Assembly: GCA_029261355.1 (NCBI GenBank)
Contig: JAJDBM010000010.1
Span: 1-64,000 of the forward strand
DNA from: Nitrospirales bacterium
GTDB taxonomy: Bacteria > Nitrospirota > Nitrospiria > Nitrospirales > UBA8639
Direction of reading: 5' to 3'
Length of the DNA stretch: 64,000 nucleotides
In this document: one piece after another, positions 56,083 through 64,000 of the stretch
How positions within the stretch are numbered: position 1 is the stretch's first letter
Layout of the letters: the number at the start of each line of letters is the position of its first letter
Notes under the pieces: model-generated
Told to the model about the DNA's origin: nothing
The model's input: the letters and a program-made list of their open reading frames with translations, nothing else
The model's database searches: none
Position numbers and translations under genes: made by a program

Positions 56083-56112
56083 TTGACAAGGTATGAAATG
56101 TGTCCCTATACT
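56083..56112 (+). promoter_or_regulatory. Candidate sigma-70 promoter of the oxidoreductase operon
   Basis: A perfect TTGACA at 56083-56088 and TATACT at 56107-56112 with an 18-base spacer. Transcription would begin near 56119, leaving a leader of about 190 bases before the first gene of the operon. Confidence 0.5.
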
Positions 56113-56307
56113 GGCTTCTACTGATAGGAGTAGTAGGGCAAAAGGCTCATGTTTCTGTTGTACTTTTGTCTAATATTCAAGTGACTTGGGCCTTTTTCGA
56201 GGTTGCAGACTTGCCTCTATTCCCATAGAGTATACCTGCATAAGGTGGATCTGTAATGTATCAGATGCTTAGGCACAATTTATAACTCATTTGGAGATTT
56301 TAAGGAA

Positions 56308-56919
56308 ATGATAACGCAATATAAGGTGATGCCGGGGCCTGAGCATTTTCTTCCTCCCTCTGCTGCTAGCATGGGCAATGCTCTGCCAGACCCGGGACAG
56401 GGGCATATACATGGAACAATAGTTCAAGAAGAGCAAGCGATGGAAGAAGCTGCACGACAATTTCTTTCTGCAAAGGTCCCTACTCTTTTTCCGGGCCCAC
56501 TTGTTCTTTGGGCATGGAATGATAAAGCCGCTAAAAAAGCCAAGGCCGTACGACATCTTTATGAAACTATTAAAGATTCTGTGACTTCGACCCAAACAGC
56601 CATGCTCATTCCAATGCCGGATTACAGACCAAAGTACCCTAAAATTAACCCTGAAGTTGAAATAAACCCCAATCATCCAAATTTGACGATTTGGCATAAT
56701 AAAATTGATGCTTGCATGTTTGTTGGAGTTCACTGTCATCAAGCTAATTTATCTCTTAAGATTATTCGTGGTGGAACAAGTTGCTATACTGTCGCTATGT
56801 GTGCACAGGCTGGGCATGAGGATGCCATGCTTTCCTTTAGAGATGCGACAGCCGATAAAATAATACGATTGGCAGACTGGGTTAAGAAATTAAAGGGATC
56901 CGTTGAGCCTCCCAAGTAA
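56308..56919 (+). CDS. 2-Oxoacid:ferredoxin oxidoreductase, accessory (E-type) subunit
   Basis: A 203-residue protein of the family often labelled CO dehydrogenase beta subunit-like, found with five-subunit 2-oxoacid:ferredoxin oxidoreductases (ForE of Hydrogenobacter; established for that family). The core is NKIDACMFVGVHCHQANLSL and SCYTVAMCAQAGHEDAMLSF, with Cys and His residues that could bind a metal or cluster. N-terminal segment LFPGPLVLWAWND is also conserved-looking. It is the first gene in the operon here. The exact role in catalysis is not settled. Confidence 0.65.
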   Translation: MITQYKVMPGPEHFLPPSAASMGNALPDPGQGHIHGTIVQEEQAMEEAARQFLSAKVPTLFPGPLVLWAWNDKAAKKAKAVRHLYETIKDSVTSTQTAMLIPMPDYRPKYPKINPEVEINPNHPNLTIWHNKIDACMFVGVHCHQANLSLKIIRGGTSCYTVAMCAQAGHEDAMLSFRDATADKIIRLADWVKKLKGSVEPPK

Positions 56920-57052
56920 AGGATTAGTAAGAAATCATAAATAGCTTTAACGTGAATATCAGTCACATATAAAAGCAATAGTTGCGTAGCGTGTTGTCAG
57001 ATATTTGCTTCCGCACCTAAGTGTTCCTCAATCCAAAAAGGAGGTCGTACTC

Positions 57053-58261
57053 ATGGCCACTCAATCAGTTATCGGACAGAAGAATAATAAAGGACAAGCC
57101 TTCACAGACCCTAGGCACATGATGTTTGAGGCGCCAAGAACGCCCTCGTTTTTTACAGGAAGTGAGGTCATTAAAGAAGCTGTACGTCGAGCTTCCTGTG
57201 ACATGATGGTTGCTTATCCCATTACACCTCAAAGTGAGGCCGCCGCTTTATGTGGTGAACTCTTTGCTGAAGGATATATTGGTGATTATTTTAGGGGAGA
57301 GAGTGAGTTTGCCGTGATGTCCCAATGTGCCGGTGCTGCTTTTGGGGGTGCTCGCGTTTTTACCACTACCGCTGGCCCTGGTACGATGCGGGCAATGGAA
57401 AATTTCCCAATGTGGGCTGGAGCTCGGTTGCCTATTCAGATGATTGTGACTTGCCGTGGTATCAATTCTCCACTCTCAATTCAGCCAGATACACTAGAAA
57501 TATCCTATTTAATGCAAACCGGTATGTTGGTCTGGCATGCGGAAACTGCGCAAGATTTCTATGACTGGATCCTCTTGGGTTATATGGTGTCGGAAGAACC
57601 TGATGTTCATTTACCTTTAGCGTTATGTTGTGATGGATTTTTTGTGACTCATACCAAAGACATGGTAGACCTGACTCCTGTCGATATGTGTCTCCCTCCT
57701 TATGATCCCTATCGATCCCCGGTTCCATGTATGGATATGGAATGCCCGCCGGTTCGTATGATGCGAGATCCGTTTGTGATGAAAAGTAACTATATTAGTT
57801 ATGCCACTCACGCGAGTTGGCAACAAGAGGTATGGGCAGCTGTTGAGCGATCGAGAAAGCACACGATCGGGTGGATGAATGGATTAATTGACACAGAGAA
57901 TACAGATGCAGATATTATCGTGGTTGCCTCGGGGACAGCGGTTTCCCAAAGTCGAGAAGCGATTGATATTTTGGCTGATGAAGGAATAAGCGTTGGACTT
58001 GTGAAGGTCAAAACCTTACGTCCATGGCCAGGAGAAGAGATTAAAGAGGCTACGAAGAATGCTAAGCATATAATTGTCCCAGAGTTTAATGTAACAGGTT
58101 GGTTGGGTCGTGAGGTCAAGGCCACTGTGCCGAATAATGAACGTGTTCATTCAGGGCCCCATGTGTGTGGTGGAATGACAATGCCTCCGGAGATTATTGC
58201 TTCTGAAATTAAAACTATTTTGGGTATAAAAGTAGAGACCTTATCGGGTCGAGGAAGCTGA
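57053..58261 (+). CDS. 2-Oxoacid:ferredoxin oxidoreductase, alpha subunit
   Basis: A 402-residue alpha subunit. The pyrimidine-binding domain includes MVAYPITPQSEAAALCGELF (about 48-67), then ESEFAVMSQCAGAAFGGARV and TTTAGPGTM. A C-terminal Rossmann-like domain (about 280-400) has ADIIVVASGTAVSQ and VKTLRPWPGEEI. ATG 57053 sits ten bases after AAAGGAGG. It carries the CoA- and substrate-side residues of an enzyme that fixes CO2 on to succinyl-CoA or acetyl-CoA with reduced ferredoxin. Which 2-oxoacid cannot be told by eye; 2-oxoglutarate would complete the rTCA set. Confidence 0.88.
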   Translation: MATQSVIGQKNNKGQAFTDPRHMMFEAPRTPSFFTGSEVIKEAVRRASCDMMVAYPITPQSEAAALCGELFAEGYIGDYFRGESEFAVMSQCAGAAFGGARVFTTTAGPGTMRAMENFPMWAGARLPIQMIVTCRGINSPLSIQPDTLEISYLMQTGMLVWHAETAQDFYDWILLGYMVSEEPDVHLPLALCCDGFFVTHTKDMVDLTPVDMCLPPYDPYRSPVPCMDMECPPVRMMRDPFVMKSNYISYATHASWQQEVWAAVERSRKHTIGWMNGLIDTENTDADIIVVASGTAVSQSREAIDILADEGISVGLVKVKTLRPWPGEEIKEATKNAKHIIVPEFNVTGWLGREVKATVPNNERVHSGPHVCGGMTMPPEIIASEIKTILGIKVETLSGRGS

Positions 58262-58324
58262 CTTACTCCGCAAATTGAGCAATCGCAATCGATTGATAAC
58301 GATACACTTTAAAGGAGAAAATAA

Positions 58325-59233
58325 ATGAGTAAAGAACGCATCAAAATAGCTCCTGAACTATTTGATATTATGCCTCCTGAATATCAAGATTTAGTCGAGA
58401 AAGCCACGTATGGAAATGAGACTCGTGGCTGGAAAGATATCGGAAGTGCCAAAGAATTAATCGAAGAACATTCCCTCTGTGCAGGCTGCCCAGAGTCAAT
58501 GGCTTTTCGATATATTCTGGCATCTCTCCCCAATCCAGAAGATACCGTAATGGTCGGTTCGACTGGGTGTACGAGTCTTGTATTTCCACATGTCGCTGTT
58601 CATAATATTCACTCCCTCTTTGGCAATCAGAATGCTATTGCATCGGGTTTAAAGCGTGCTTTAAGTGTACGTTTCCCTGATCGTCATAAGGATGTCGTGG
58701 TTTTGGCTGGTGACGGTGCCACTGTAGACATTGGTCTGGATATGACGTTGCAAGCCTGGTTCCGTCAAGAGAAGTTCACCACCATTTGTTTTGATAATGA
58801 GTTGTATGCCAATACCGGTGGACAGGAAAGTGGCCTTATGCAAAAAGGCTTTGTTGCAAAAATGGCTCCTGTTGGAAAGACGTTTGAAAAGGTCCGTCTT
58901 CCAGAAATCGCACGCGAGTCGGGATGTCATTATGTTGTGAATTGCACGGTTAGTAAGCCAAACTTGGTTGAAAAAGTTATTAAAAATGCGATTCATATTG
59001 CCAGAGAGATTGGACCAACGTACCTTCAGCTTTATACTCCTTGCATCCTTGAAATTGGGAAAAATAGTATGGAAGGTCTTCAGGAAATGCGGGATTCTGA
59101 AAAACCAAGTGAGCGGTTTGCCTATAAAGAATATGTGAGTGAGCCAGCAAAAGAGTTATTGACGGAGATGGCTGCTAAAGAAAAAGAAAGAAAAGCAGAA
59201 GCTAAAAGGCAACTCGCGAGCCAAACGGTATAA
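58325..59233 (+). CDS. 2-Oxoacid:ferredoxin oxidoreductase, beta subunit
   Basis: A 302-residue thiamine diphosphate-binding subunit. HSLCAGCPESMAFRYIL has cluster cysteines at about residues 52-55, and VLAGDGATVDIGLDMTLQAW plus CFDNELYANTGGQESG make the TPP/Mg site. The shorter N-terminus and SLFGNQNAIASGLKRAL agree with this family. C-terminal Lys/Glu-rich tail KEKERKAEAKRQLA is unusual. It starts 64 bases after the alpha gene with a good AAAGGAG. Confidence 0.88.
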   Translation: MSKERIKIAPELFDIMPPEYQDLVEKATYGNETRGWKDIGSAKELIEEHSLCAGCPESMAFRYILASLPNPEDTVMVGSTGCTSLVFPHVAVHNIHSLFGNQNAIASGLKRALSVRFPDRHKDVVVLAGDGATVDIGLDMTLQAWFRQEKFTTICFDNELYANTGGQESGLMQKGFVAKMAPVGKTFEKVRLPEIARESGCHYVVNCTVSKPNLVEKVIKNAIHIAREIGPTYLQLYTPCILEIGKNSMEGLQEMRDSEKPSERFAYKEYVSEPAKELLTEMAAKEKERKAEAKRQLASQTV

Positions 59234-59262
59234 GCCACAGGACATGTGAGAGGAGTTATTCC

Positions 59263-59967
59263 ATGATATTACGTCGAATCAATATTCGAATGTCAGGATT
59301 AGGGGGACAGGGGGCCGTGACGGCAGCCCATGTCATGGCCATGGCTGCATCAAAAGATGGTAAGTATGCCATTTCGAATCCATTTTTTGGAGCTGAAAAA
59401 AGAATGGCGCCAGCCGAGAGCTACTGTCGAATAGGACTGAGAAAAATTTATGACCGAGGGGAACTTGTTTTTCCTGATGTAATTCAAGTGTTTCATCCTC
59501 AAGTCATTACGATGGGAAAGAGTTACACGATGCCTTTTTATTCAGGTATTAAAGAGGGTGGTCTCGTAATCATTAATACCGATATGCCGCTCTTAACGGA
59601 TGAAGATGTGGCGCGACTCAAGGATCTGAATGTGGCGGTTTTTAATATTCCTGGTACAAATATCGCCCTTGATGTTGCAGGAACTGAATTGGCAACGAAT
59701 ATGACCATGATTGGTTCAGTCGCAGGAATTACTAAGTGTGTAACCATGAACGGATTGGATTTAGCCTTACAAGAGCGATTTGGTAAAAAGTTCGTAGCGT
59801 CTGGTGGTACGGCAACTCTAGATGAAGCCATCAAAAAGAAGTTTGCAAAGAAGGAAATGTTGTTAAAAAAGAATCTTGAAACGGTTCAAAAAGCTTATGA
59901 AATCGGCGCGGAATGGGCGGAGAAAAACCACGTGGAGATCATGGTTGGAGAAGCCGCTGCTGCATAA
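59263..59967 (+). CDS. 2-Oxoacid:ferredoxin oxidoreductase, gamma subunit
   Basis: A 234-residue gamma subunit with the typical start RINIRMSGLGGQGAVTAAHV and NPFFGAEKRMAPAESYCRIG. These segments bind CoA or the 2-oxoacid side in the catalytic domain. A longer C-terminal helical tail follows (KKFAKKEMLLKKNLETVQKA). Gap to the beta gene is 30 bases, with GAGAGGAG before ATG 59263. Confidence 0.87.
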   Translation: MILRRINIRMSGLGGQGAVTAAHVMAMAASKDGKYAISNPFFGAEKRMAPAESYCRIGLRKIYDRGELVFPDVIQVFHPQVITMGKSYTMPFYSGIKEGGLVIINTDMPLLTDEDVARLKDLNVAVFNIPGTNIALDVAGTELATNMTMIGSVAGITKCVTMNGLDLALQERFGKKFVASGGTATLDEAIKKKFAKKEMLLKKNLETVQKAYEIGAEWAEKNHVEIMVGEAAAA

Positions 59968-59998
59968 TACCGAGAACCTGAGTGAAGGAAAGAGATAG

Positions 59999-60277
59999 AT
60001 GTATAATGTTGCCCTAGTGACAGATGAAAAATGTGTAGCCAAAAAAGGCTGTAGGCTTTGCATTATGTATTGTCCTGAAGCCAACTGCCTTGATTTAAAT
60101 GCGGAGAAGATGGTTGCAGAGGTAGTCATCAATCGGTGTAAGGGGTGTGAGCTTTGTAAAGTGGTCTGTGACGCTGCAAAACATCAAGCGATTGATATGG
60201 TAGCCGTGAATTCAGATGGAACATTGATGGATCAAGCGGGTGAGGCTGCGGAGCTTGGCCAAGCCTATCAAGGCTGA
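59999..60277 (+). CDS. 2-Oxoacid:ferredoxin oxidoreductase, delta (ferredoxin) subunit
   Basis: A 92-residue 2[4Fe-4S] ferredoxin-type subunit. Two cysteine sets are seen: KCVAKKGCRLCIMYCPEANC and RCKGCELCKVVCDAAKH. The first is wider than standard CxxCxxCxxxC. It carries electrons in or out of the catalytic subunits. Last gene of the five, with AAGGAAAG before ATG 59999; a strong terminator follows the stop. Confidence 0.87.
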   Translation: MYNVALVTDEKCVAKKGCRLCIMYCPEANCLDLNAEKMVAEVVINRCKGCELCKVVCDAAKHQAIDMVAVNSDGTLMDQAGEAAELGQAYQG

Positions 60278-60293
60278 ATGAGCAACGATTAAC

Positions 60294-60334
60294 AAAAGCC
60301 TCGCGATTTCATTTGATTGTCGCGAGGCTTTTTT
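60294..60334 (+). terminator. Terminator of the oxidoreductase operon
   Basis: A 13-bp stem AAAAGCCTCGCGA/TCGCGAGGCTTTT (60294-60306 with 60320-60332) followed by a short T-run. It lies 17 bases after the delta subunit gene. Confidence 0.9.
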
Positions 60335-60420
60335 ACGTTTCGCGTCAAGGCAAACCTATTAACACTGAAAACCTGCAATTGAATTTTTCGTAATGTTAGA
60401 TTTCAGTGAAAGGTCGGATC

Positions 60421-60684
60421 ATGAGTGATGAATTGAGAGCGAAAGTTTCAGGTATTGGGGCTCAGATGGAACAGTTTCATAGTATGCTTCAAATACGAGC
60501 AATAGAAATGGATAAGACAGGTGGTGATTCTGAAGTCGTCACCAAATTGATTAATGGTGCTGATGCAATGAAAGATAGTGCAAATATTTACTTATCATGG
60601 GCTCGGCATTTTGTGGCTCTTTCTGATGGAGGAGCTTCAGAGGCGGAAGATGGTGAGGAGGATTCTGCCGACTTTCAATTTTGA
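60421..60684 (+). CDS. Small acidic helical protein, unknown
   Basis: An 87-residue protein from ATG 60421, about eight bases after AAAGG. The first 60 residues look helical (LRAKVSGIGAQMEQFHSML), and the C-terminus is strongly acidic (SEAEDGEEDSADFQF). It has no cysteines and no signal peptide. It lies just past the terminator of the oxidoreductase operon and before tRNA-Asn. Not recognised. Confidence 0.6.
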   Translation: MSDELRAKVSGIGAQMEQFHSMLQIRAIEMDKTGGDSEVVTKLINGADAMKDSANIYLSWARHFVALSDGGASEAEDGEEDSADFQF

Positions 60685-60823
60685 GTCTAACTTCCTAATG
60701 TCATACAACTCTTGGTTTTGTTCCCTCAGGATATTGATCATAGGTTAAATCTAGTTTGATCCAGATAATAAGTATGGTATAATTCTTTCGTTAAATGTGG
60801 GTCTGTAGTATTTCTCGACATAT

Positions 60824-60899
60824 TCCTCGGTAGCTCAGCTGGTAGAGCGTTCGGCTGTTAACCGAATGGTCGCAGGTTCGAGTCCTGCCCGGGGAGCCA
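60824..60899 (+). tRNA. tRNA-Asn (anticodon GTT)
   Basis: A 76-base cloverleaf with encoded CCA. Acceptor stem TCCTCGG/CCGGGGA, D arm with GCTCAGCTGGTAGAGC, anticodon stem TTCGG/CCGAA around CTGTTAA (GTT at the middle), T arm GCAGG-TTCGAGT-CCTGC. All stems pair, with one T-G pair in the acceptor. Confidence 0.97.
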
Positions 60900-60902
60900 A
60901 AT

Positions 60903-60943
60903 AAAGAGGCCAGCGAATTATTGTTTCGCTGGCCTCTTTTTTT
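60903..60943. terminator. Terminator after tRNA-Asn
   Basis: A 15-bp stem AAAGAGGCCAGCGAA/TTCGCTGGCCTCTTT (60903-60917 with 60925-60939) followed by T-rich sequence on the plus strand. The A-run side may also serve the minus-strand ferredoxin gene beginning at 61414. Confidence 0.9.
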
Positions 60944-61000
60944 ATTTGCAAGTAGGGCTGTCATGTGTATTCTTACCCCACCAAAATCATTAGCCTTTGT

Positions 61001-61414
61001 TTAGTGTGCTTCCTTAACTAAATTCTTATTCCATTCCGGAATTTCAACGACTAAATTCTTTATTCCATTTGGCACGCATTGGCAGGCTAATCGAGACTGA
61101 AGTGTTAAGCCCGGTGCTTCTTCAATTTGATCATCCTCGTCCTCAGTTGGCTCAGGGCAAGTGTTTAGTCCCTCTTTCACAATGACATGGCAGGTTGAAC
61201 AGGCGCAAACACCTCCACATGCATGCTCTAAGTCGATTCCTGCACCTAATGCAATGTCTAGGACGCTTCCTGGTAATCCAGTTTCGCCGTACGGTATTTT
61301 CTTCGGATCAACTTGTATTTCAAGTGTTTTATCAGGCGTTATGAAAGTGATGGTAAATGGTTTGGTTGCAGACGGGGTATCAACTTTTTCGATATACGGA
61401 TTACTGCCTCCCAT
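61001..61414 (-). CDS. fdx: 2Fe-2S ferredoxin, adrenodoxin/Isc type
   Basis: A 137-residue ferredoxin, longer than usual (about 110) owing to an N-terminal extension of about 20 residues. Ligands are Cys in HACGGVCACSTCHVIV (three Cys) and a fourth in RLACQCVP. The acidic TEDEDDQIEEAPGL is typical of adrenodoxin/Isc ferredoxins that donate electrons to IscS/IscU. It is divergent from iscR, and the neighbouring isc operon supports the assignment. Confidence 0.88.
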   Translation of the reverse strand: MGGSNPYIEKVDTPSATKPFTITFITPDKTLEIQVDPKKIPYGETGLPGSVLDIALGAGIDLEHACGGVCACSTCHVIVKEGLNTCPEPTEDEDDQIEEAPGLTLQSRLACQCVPNGIKNLVVEIPEWNKNLVKEAH

Positions 61415-61558
61415 GGGTTCTCCTTATTAAATCCATTAAGTATTGATGACTTGTGTTGTTAAGGTGTGAAAGTCCTGAATTGGTGGATATTTGTATCATA
61501 AAACCCTTAATAAGACCGATTTTATCTCCGATAATATACATCTCCGACCATTTTAGTC

Positions 61559-61588
61559 TTGACTAGGTCTGAAGGTCAATGATAGCAT
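61559..61588 (+). promoter_or_regulatory. Candidate iscR promoter with overlapping inverted repeat
   Basis: TTGACT at 61559-61564 and TAGCAT at 61583-61588 are 18 bases apart. The -35 box begins a symmetrical sequence, TTGAC then 11 bases then GTCAA (61559-61579), in a position like the autoregulatory IscR site of E. coli. Binding here would repress iscR transcription; this is inferred from symmetry and position only. Confidence 0.35.
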
Positions 61589-61654
61589 TAATACGATAAT
61601 ATTTGTCGGACTTATGATGGCTAACAAGTATTTAAAAGCATAAGAAACTTATAT

Positions 61655-62128
61655 ATGTTAAAGCTCTCCAAAAAAGCTGACTATGCTCTCATGGCTTTGC
61701 ATTATATGGCTTCGGTCCAGTTTGGGGACCTGACCGAAGCGCGCGTTGTGAACACAAAGGAAGTGGCAGAAGAATATCATATTCCCGTTGAACTTTTAGC
61801 GAAAGTACTTCAGACATTAGCAAAGCAAGATATTATTGAAAGCCACAATGGCCCCAAAGGTGGATATATTTTGGCTCGTGAGCCAAAGCTTATAAGCATT
61901 GCTCAGGTACTAGAAGCCATTGAGGGACCGTTGGGAATTGCTGATTGTTATCATGAAAAAGAAGATTCGCTGTGTGATCAGATGGATCGTTGTAATATTC
62001 GTACTCCGCTCCTAAGGGTCCAGGAAAGTATTTCACAATTACTGAATGGTATGTCGATTGAAGATATGATGTCGGGTTCTCCCTTAATTATTGTTGAGTC
62101 GCGAAAAGAAGAAGGAGTGCAATTATGA
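61655..62128 (+). CDS. iscR: IscR-type Rrf2 family regulator
   Basis: A 157-residue Rrf2 protein: winged helix-turn-helix ([20 protein letters not shown], about 30-49), wing GGYILAREP, and the cluster-binding region [20 protein letters not shown] with three cysteines at about residues 100, 108 and 114. It should sense 2Fe-2S status and regulate the isc genes. Its stop overlaps the iscS start by four bases. Confidence 0.9.
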   Translation: MLKLSKKADYALMALHYMASVQFGDLTEARVVNTKEVAEEYHIPVELLAKVLQTLAKQDIIESHNGPKGGYILAREPKLISIAQVLEAIEGPLGIADCYHEKEDSLCDQMDRCNIRTPLLRVQESISQLLNGMSIEDMMSGSPLIIVESRKEEGVQL

Positions 62129-63339
62129 AGTTGCCAATATATTTGGATAATCATTCCACAACTCCGTGTGATCCAAGAGTCGTGGAGGCTATGCTTCCGT
62201 ATTTTACAGAAAAGTTTGGAAATTCTGCGAGTCGGAATCATAGTTTTGGATGGGCAAGTGAAGAAGGAGTTGATACTGCGAGAAAGCAAATTGCGAAGTT
62301 AATTCATGCAGATCCAAAGGAAATCGTGTTCACGAGTGGAGCAACTGAATCAGATAATTTGGCCATTAAAGGTGTGTTGGAGATGTATCGTGAAAAGGGT
62401 GACCATATTATCACCAGTTCCACCGAACATCGAGCCGTGATTGACACCACGAAGGCACTTGAGAAGAAAGGTGTAAAGGTCACCTATCTTGATGTGGGCA
62501 AGGATGGCATGGTTAATCCAGAAGATGTTCGGAATGCGATTACCGAGAAGACCATACTCATCTCGATCATGCTCGCAAATAATGAAATCGGGACAATTAA
62601 TCCAATTAAGGAAATCGGGAAAATCGCCAAAGAAAAAGGCATTCTTTTTCACTGTGATGCGACTCAAGGGGTTGGGAAAATTCCTGTTGATGTTCAGGAA
62701 CTTGGAGTCGATCTGATGGCTTTTACCAGTCACAAAATCTATGGTCCTAAAGGTATTGGTGCTCTCTACGTTCGTCGGAAAGGTCCTCGTGTTCGATTAG
62801 AGCCTATGATTCATGGTGGTGGTCATGAACGGGGAATGCGGTCAGGTACAATTCCGGTCCCTCTTGTCGTTGGGTTTGGAAAAGCCTGTGAACTCTGTGA
62901 ACAAGAAATGGATGCAGAAGCGGAACGTCTTATTAAGCTACGTGACCGTCTCGAGGAAGGCATTACCAAGGAACTCGAAGAGGTCTATCTCAATGGACAT
63001 CGCACAGAGCGTTTGCCTGGAAATTTGAACCTCAGTTTTGCGTATGTTGAAGGTGAAGCGCTATTGATGGGTGTCAAGGAAATCGCACTGTCCTCTGGGT
63101 CTGCTTGTACATCGGCGACGCTTGAGCCTTCGTATGTATTACGAGCCTTGGGGGTTGGATCAGATCTTGCCCATTCTTCAATTCGTTTTGGATTAGGTCG
63201 CTTCAATACGGCAGAAGAAGTGGAATATACTATTGATCGTATGGTGAAAGCGGTCAATCACCTTCGTGCCATGTCGCCGCTCTATGAAATGGCCAAAGAT
63301 GGTGTCGATTTGAGTACAGTCCAATGGGCTGCACATTAA
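62125..63339 (+). CDS. iscS: Cysteine desulfurase IscS
   Basis: A 404-residue PLP enzyme that takes sulfur from cysteine for cluster assembly. The start [20 protein letters not shown] and [15 protein letters not shown] match; PLP lysine is in [13 protein letters not shown], and the catalytic Cys is in [20 protein letters not shown]. These are signatures of the IscS group with the long active loop. ATG overlaps iscR by four bases (translational coupling). Confidence 0.96.
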   Translation: MKLPIYLDNHSTTPCDPRVVEAMLPYFTEKFGNSASRNHSFGWASEEGVDTARKQIAKLIHADPKEIVFTSGATESDNLAIKGVLEMYREKGDHIITSSTEHRAVIDTTKALEKKGVKVTYLDVGKDGMVNPEDVRNAITEKTILISIMLANNEIGTINPIKEIGKIAKEKGILFHCDATQGVGKIPVDVQELGVDLMAFTSHKIYGPKGIGALYVRRKGPRVRLEPMIHGGGHERGMRSGTIPVPLVVGFGKACELCEQEMDAEAERLIKLRDRLEEGITKELEEVYLNGHRTERLPGNLNLSFAYVEGEALLMGVKEIALSSGSACTSATLEPSYVLRALGVGSDLAHSSIRFGLGRFNTAEEVEYTIDRMVKAVNHLRAMSPLYEMAKDGVDLSTVQWAAH

Positions 63340-63384
63340 CAAACGCGAGTGTTCATTTTTTGTCAATAACGGGAGGTTCAGATC

Positions 63385-63798
63385 ATGGCATATAGCGAAA
63401 AAGTGATTGACCACTATAATAATCCACGTAATATGGGAAGCTTTAAGAAGGAAGAAGAAGGGGTGGGAACTGGAATTGTCGGTGCCCCAGAATGTGGTGA
63501 CGTCATGAAGCTTCAAATTAAAGTTGAAAACGATACGATTGTGGATGCAAAGTTTAAGACCTTTGGATGTGGCTCTGCTATTGCTAGCTCAAGTTTAGCG
63601 ACGGAATGGTTAAAGGGAAAAACAGTCGAAGAAGCTGGCAATATTAAGAATACGGAAATCGTTCAAGAGCTAAATTTACCACCAGTCAAAATTCACTGTT
63701 CTGTGTTAGCTGAGGATGCAATTAAGTCAGCCCTAAATGATTATAAGAAAAAGGCAGAGGAAAGTCCGAAGGTTGAGAGTGTTGCCACTTCATCGTAG
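63385..63798 (+). CDS. iscU: Iron-sulfur scaffold IscU
   Basis: A 137-residue scaffold. The three cluster cysteines are in GAPECGDVMK, FKTFGCGSAIASSS and LPPVKIHCSVLAEDA. The LPPVK tract, the HscA/HscB docking site, is kept. Asp-rich C-terminal tail. ATG 63385 after GGGAGG. No hscBA is yet visible at the window edge. Confidence 0.95.
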   Translation: MAYSEKVIDHYNNPRNMGSFKKEEEGVGTGIVGAPECGDVMKLQIKVENDTIVDAKFKTFGCGSAIASSSLATEWLKGKTVEEAGNIKNTEIVQELNLPPVKIHCSVLAEDAIKSALNDYKKKAEESPKVESVATSS

Positions 63799-63838
63799 AG
63801 GGTGAACAAGAAAACTCGAAAGGGAAGGAGGTCTGGGA

Positions 63839-64000
63839 ATGGAAACAACAGAGACAACAACAAATACCCCAATCGTGAACTTGACTGAAGTGGCATTAAA
63901 GGAAGTGAAGCGTCTGCTTGACTTGCAGGGGATTACTGAGGGCGGGCTTCGTCTTGGAGTAAAAGGGGGCGGATGTTCAGGCCTTAGCTATACCACCAAC
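63839..64000 (+). CDS. iscA: A-type iron-sulfur carrier, partial (window edge)
   Basis: The first 54 codons of an A-type carrier: METTETTTNTPIVNLTEVAL, then LRLGVKGGGCSGLSYTTN with the first cluster cysteine in GGCSG. ATG 63839 follows AAGGAGG. The last two cysteines should lie past the window. Position after iscU supports IscA; ErpA cannot be fully ruled out from the N-terminus. Confidence 0.85.
   Translation, partial: METTETTTNTPIVNLTEVALKEVKRLLDLQGITEGGLRLGVKGGGCSGLSYTTN

Noticed and set aside
60294-60943. Hairpins near tRNA-Asn considered as an integration site
   Set aside because: Each has an intrinsic-terminator layout and no integrase or duplicated tRNA end is present.

Overview
The window looks like a chromosomal segment from an autotrophic bacterium that fixes CO2 by the reductive TCA (rTCA) cycle, most likely a Nitrospira-like member of the Nitrospirota. 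Grounds: a two-subunit ATP-citrate lyase, a monomeric isocitrate dehydrogenase, a soluble-type fumarate reductase pair, succinyl-CoA synthetase and a five-subunit 2-oxoacid:ferredoxin oxidoreductase, together with a cytochrome b/c fusion beside a Rieske protein, a membrane pyrophosphatase and PEP-CTERM proteins. Nitrospina-type nitrite oxidisers carry a similar gene set, so the assignment is an inference. Base composition looks moderate, and no nitrite oxidoreductase or ribosomal genes are present to settle it.

Layout. 1-4.4 kb is an accessory zone: the end of an IS3-type element next to a frameshifted VapB-like antitoxin remnant, a DUF445 gene, and two decayed IS3 fragments in the same orientation bracketing a pair of A+T-rich lipoprotein genes. 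4.7-17.8 kb is the carbon-fixation block: icd on the minus strand, then aclB-aclA-acn-frdB-frdA-sucC-sucD on the plus strand. 18-31 kb is mixed housekeeping: STAS protein, Xaa-Pro aminopeptidase, TraB-like membrane protein, SIMPL protein, CobW GTPase, a large secreted metalloprotease, a pentapeptide-repeat protein, HflKC and a pseudouridine synthase. 31-39 kb holds the pyrophosphatase, a kinase/response-regulator pair, an IS630 fragment, and the Rieske/cytochrome b-c genes. 39-48 kb is envelope-related: a kinase-fold protein, a PEP-CTERM protein and a broken second one, a PagL-like lipid A deacylase, a four-gene Mla-type lipid transport operon and two small secreted proteins. 48.7-55.4 kb is a minus-strand run cysQ-trmFO-xerC-hslV-hslU-argB followed by an isochorismatase-family gene. 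56-60.3 kb encodes the 2-oxoacid:ferredoxin oxidoreductase. 60.8-64 kb carries tRNA-Asn, a 2Fe-2S ferredoxin and iscR-iscS-iscU-iscA, the last cut by the window edge.

How the genes work together. SucCD and FrdAB drive the cycle from fumarate to succinyl-CoA. The oxidoreductase at 56-60 kb, if it acts on 2-oxoglutarate, adds CO2 using reduced ferredoxin. Icd and aconitase then make citrate, which AclBA cleaves to acetyl-CoA and oxaloacetate. The isc genes supply iron-sulfur clusters to aconitase, FrdB, the oxidoreductase and the Rieske protein. The pyrophosphatase and bc-type complex serve membrane energetics.

The observations I rate highest are an isochorismatase-family protein that has lost all three nicotinamidase catalytic residues while keeping its metal ligands (48.7-49.4 kb), the IS-bracketed lipoprotein pair (2.0-3.8 kb), a repeat-bearing secreted reprolysin-like protease (25-27.5 kb) and the oxidoreductase operon with its extra subunit. 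I saw no CRISPR array, prophage or clear defence island.
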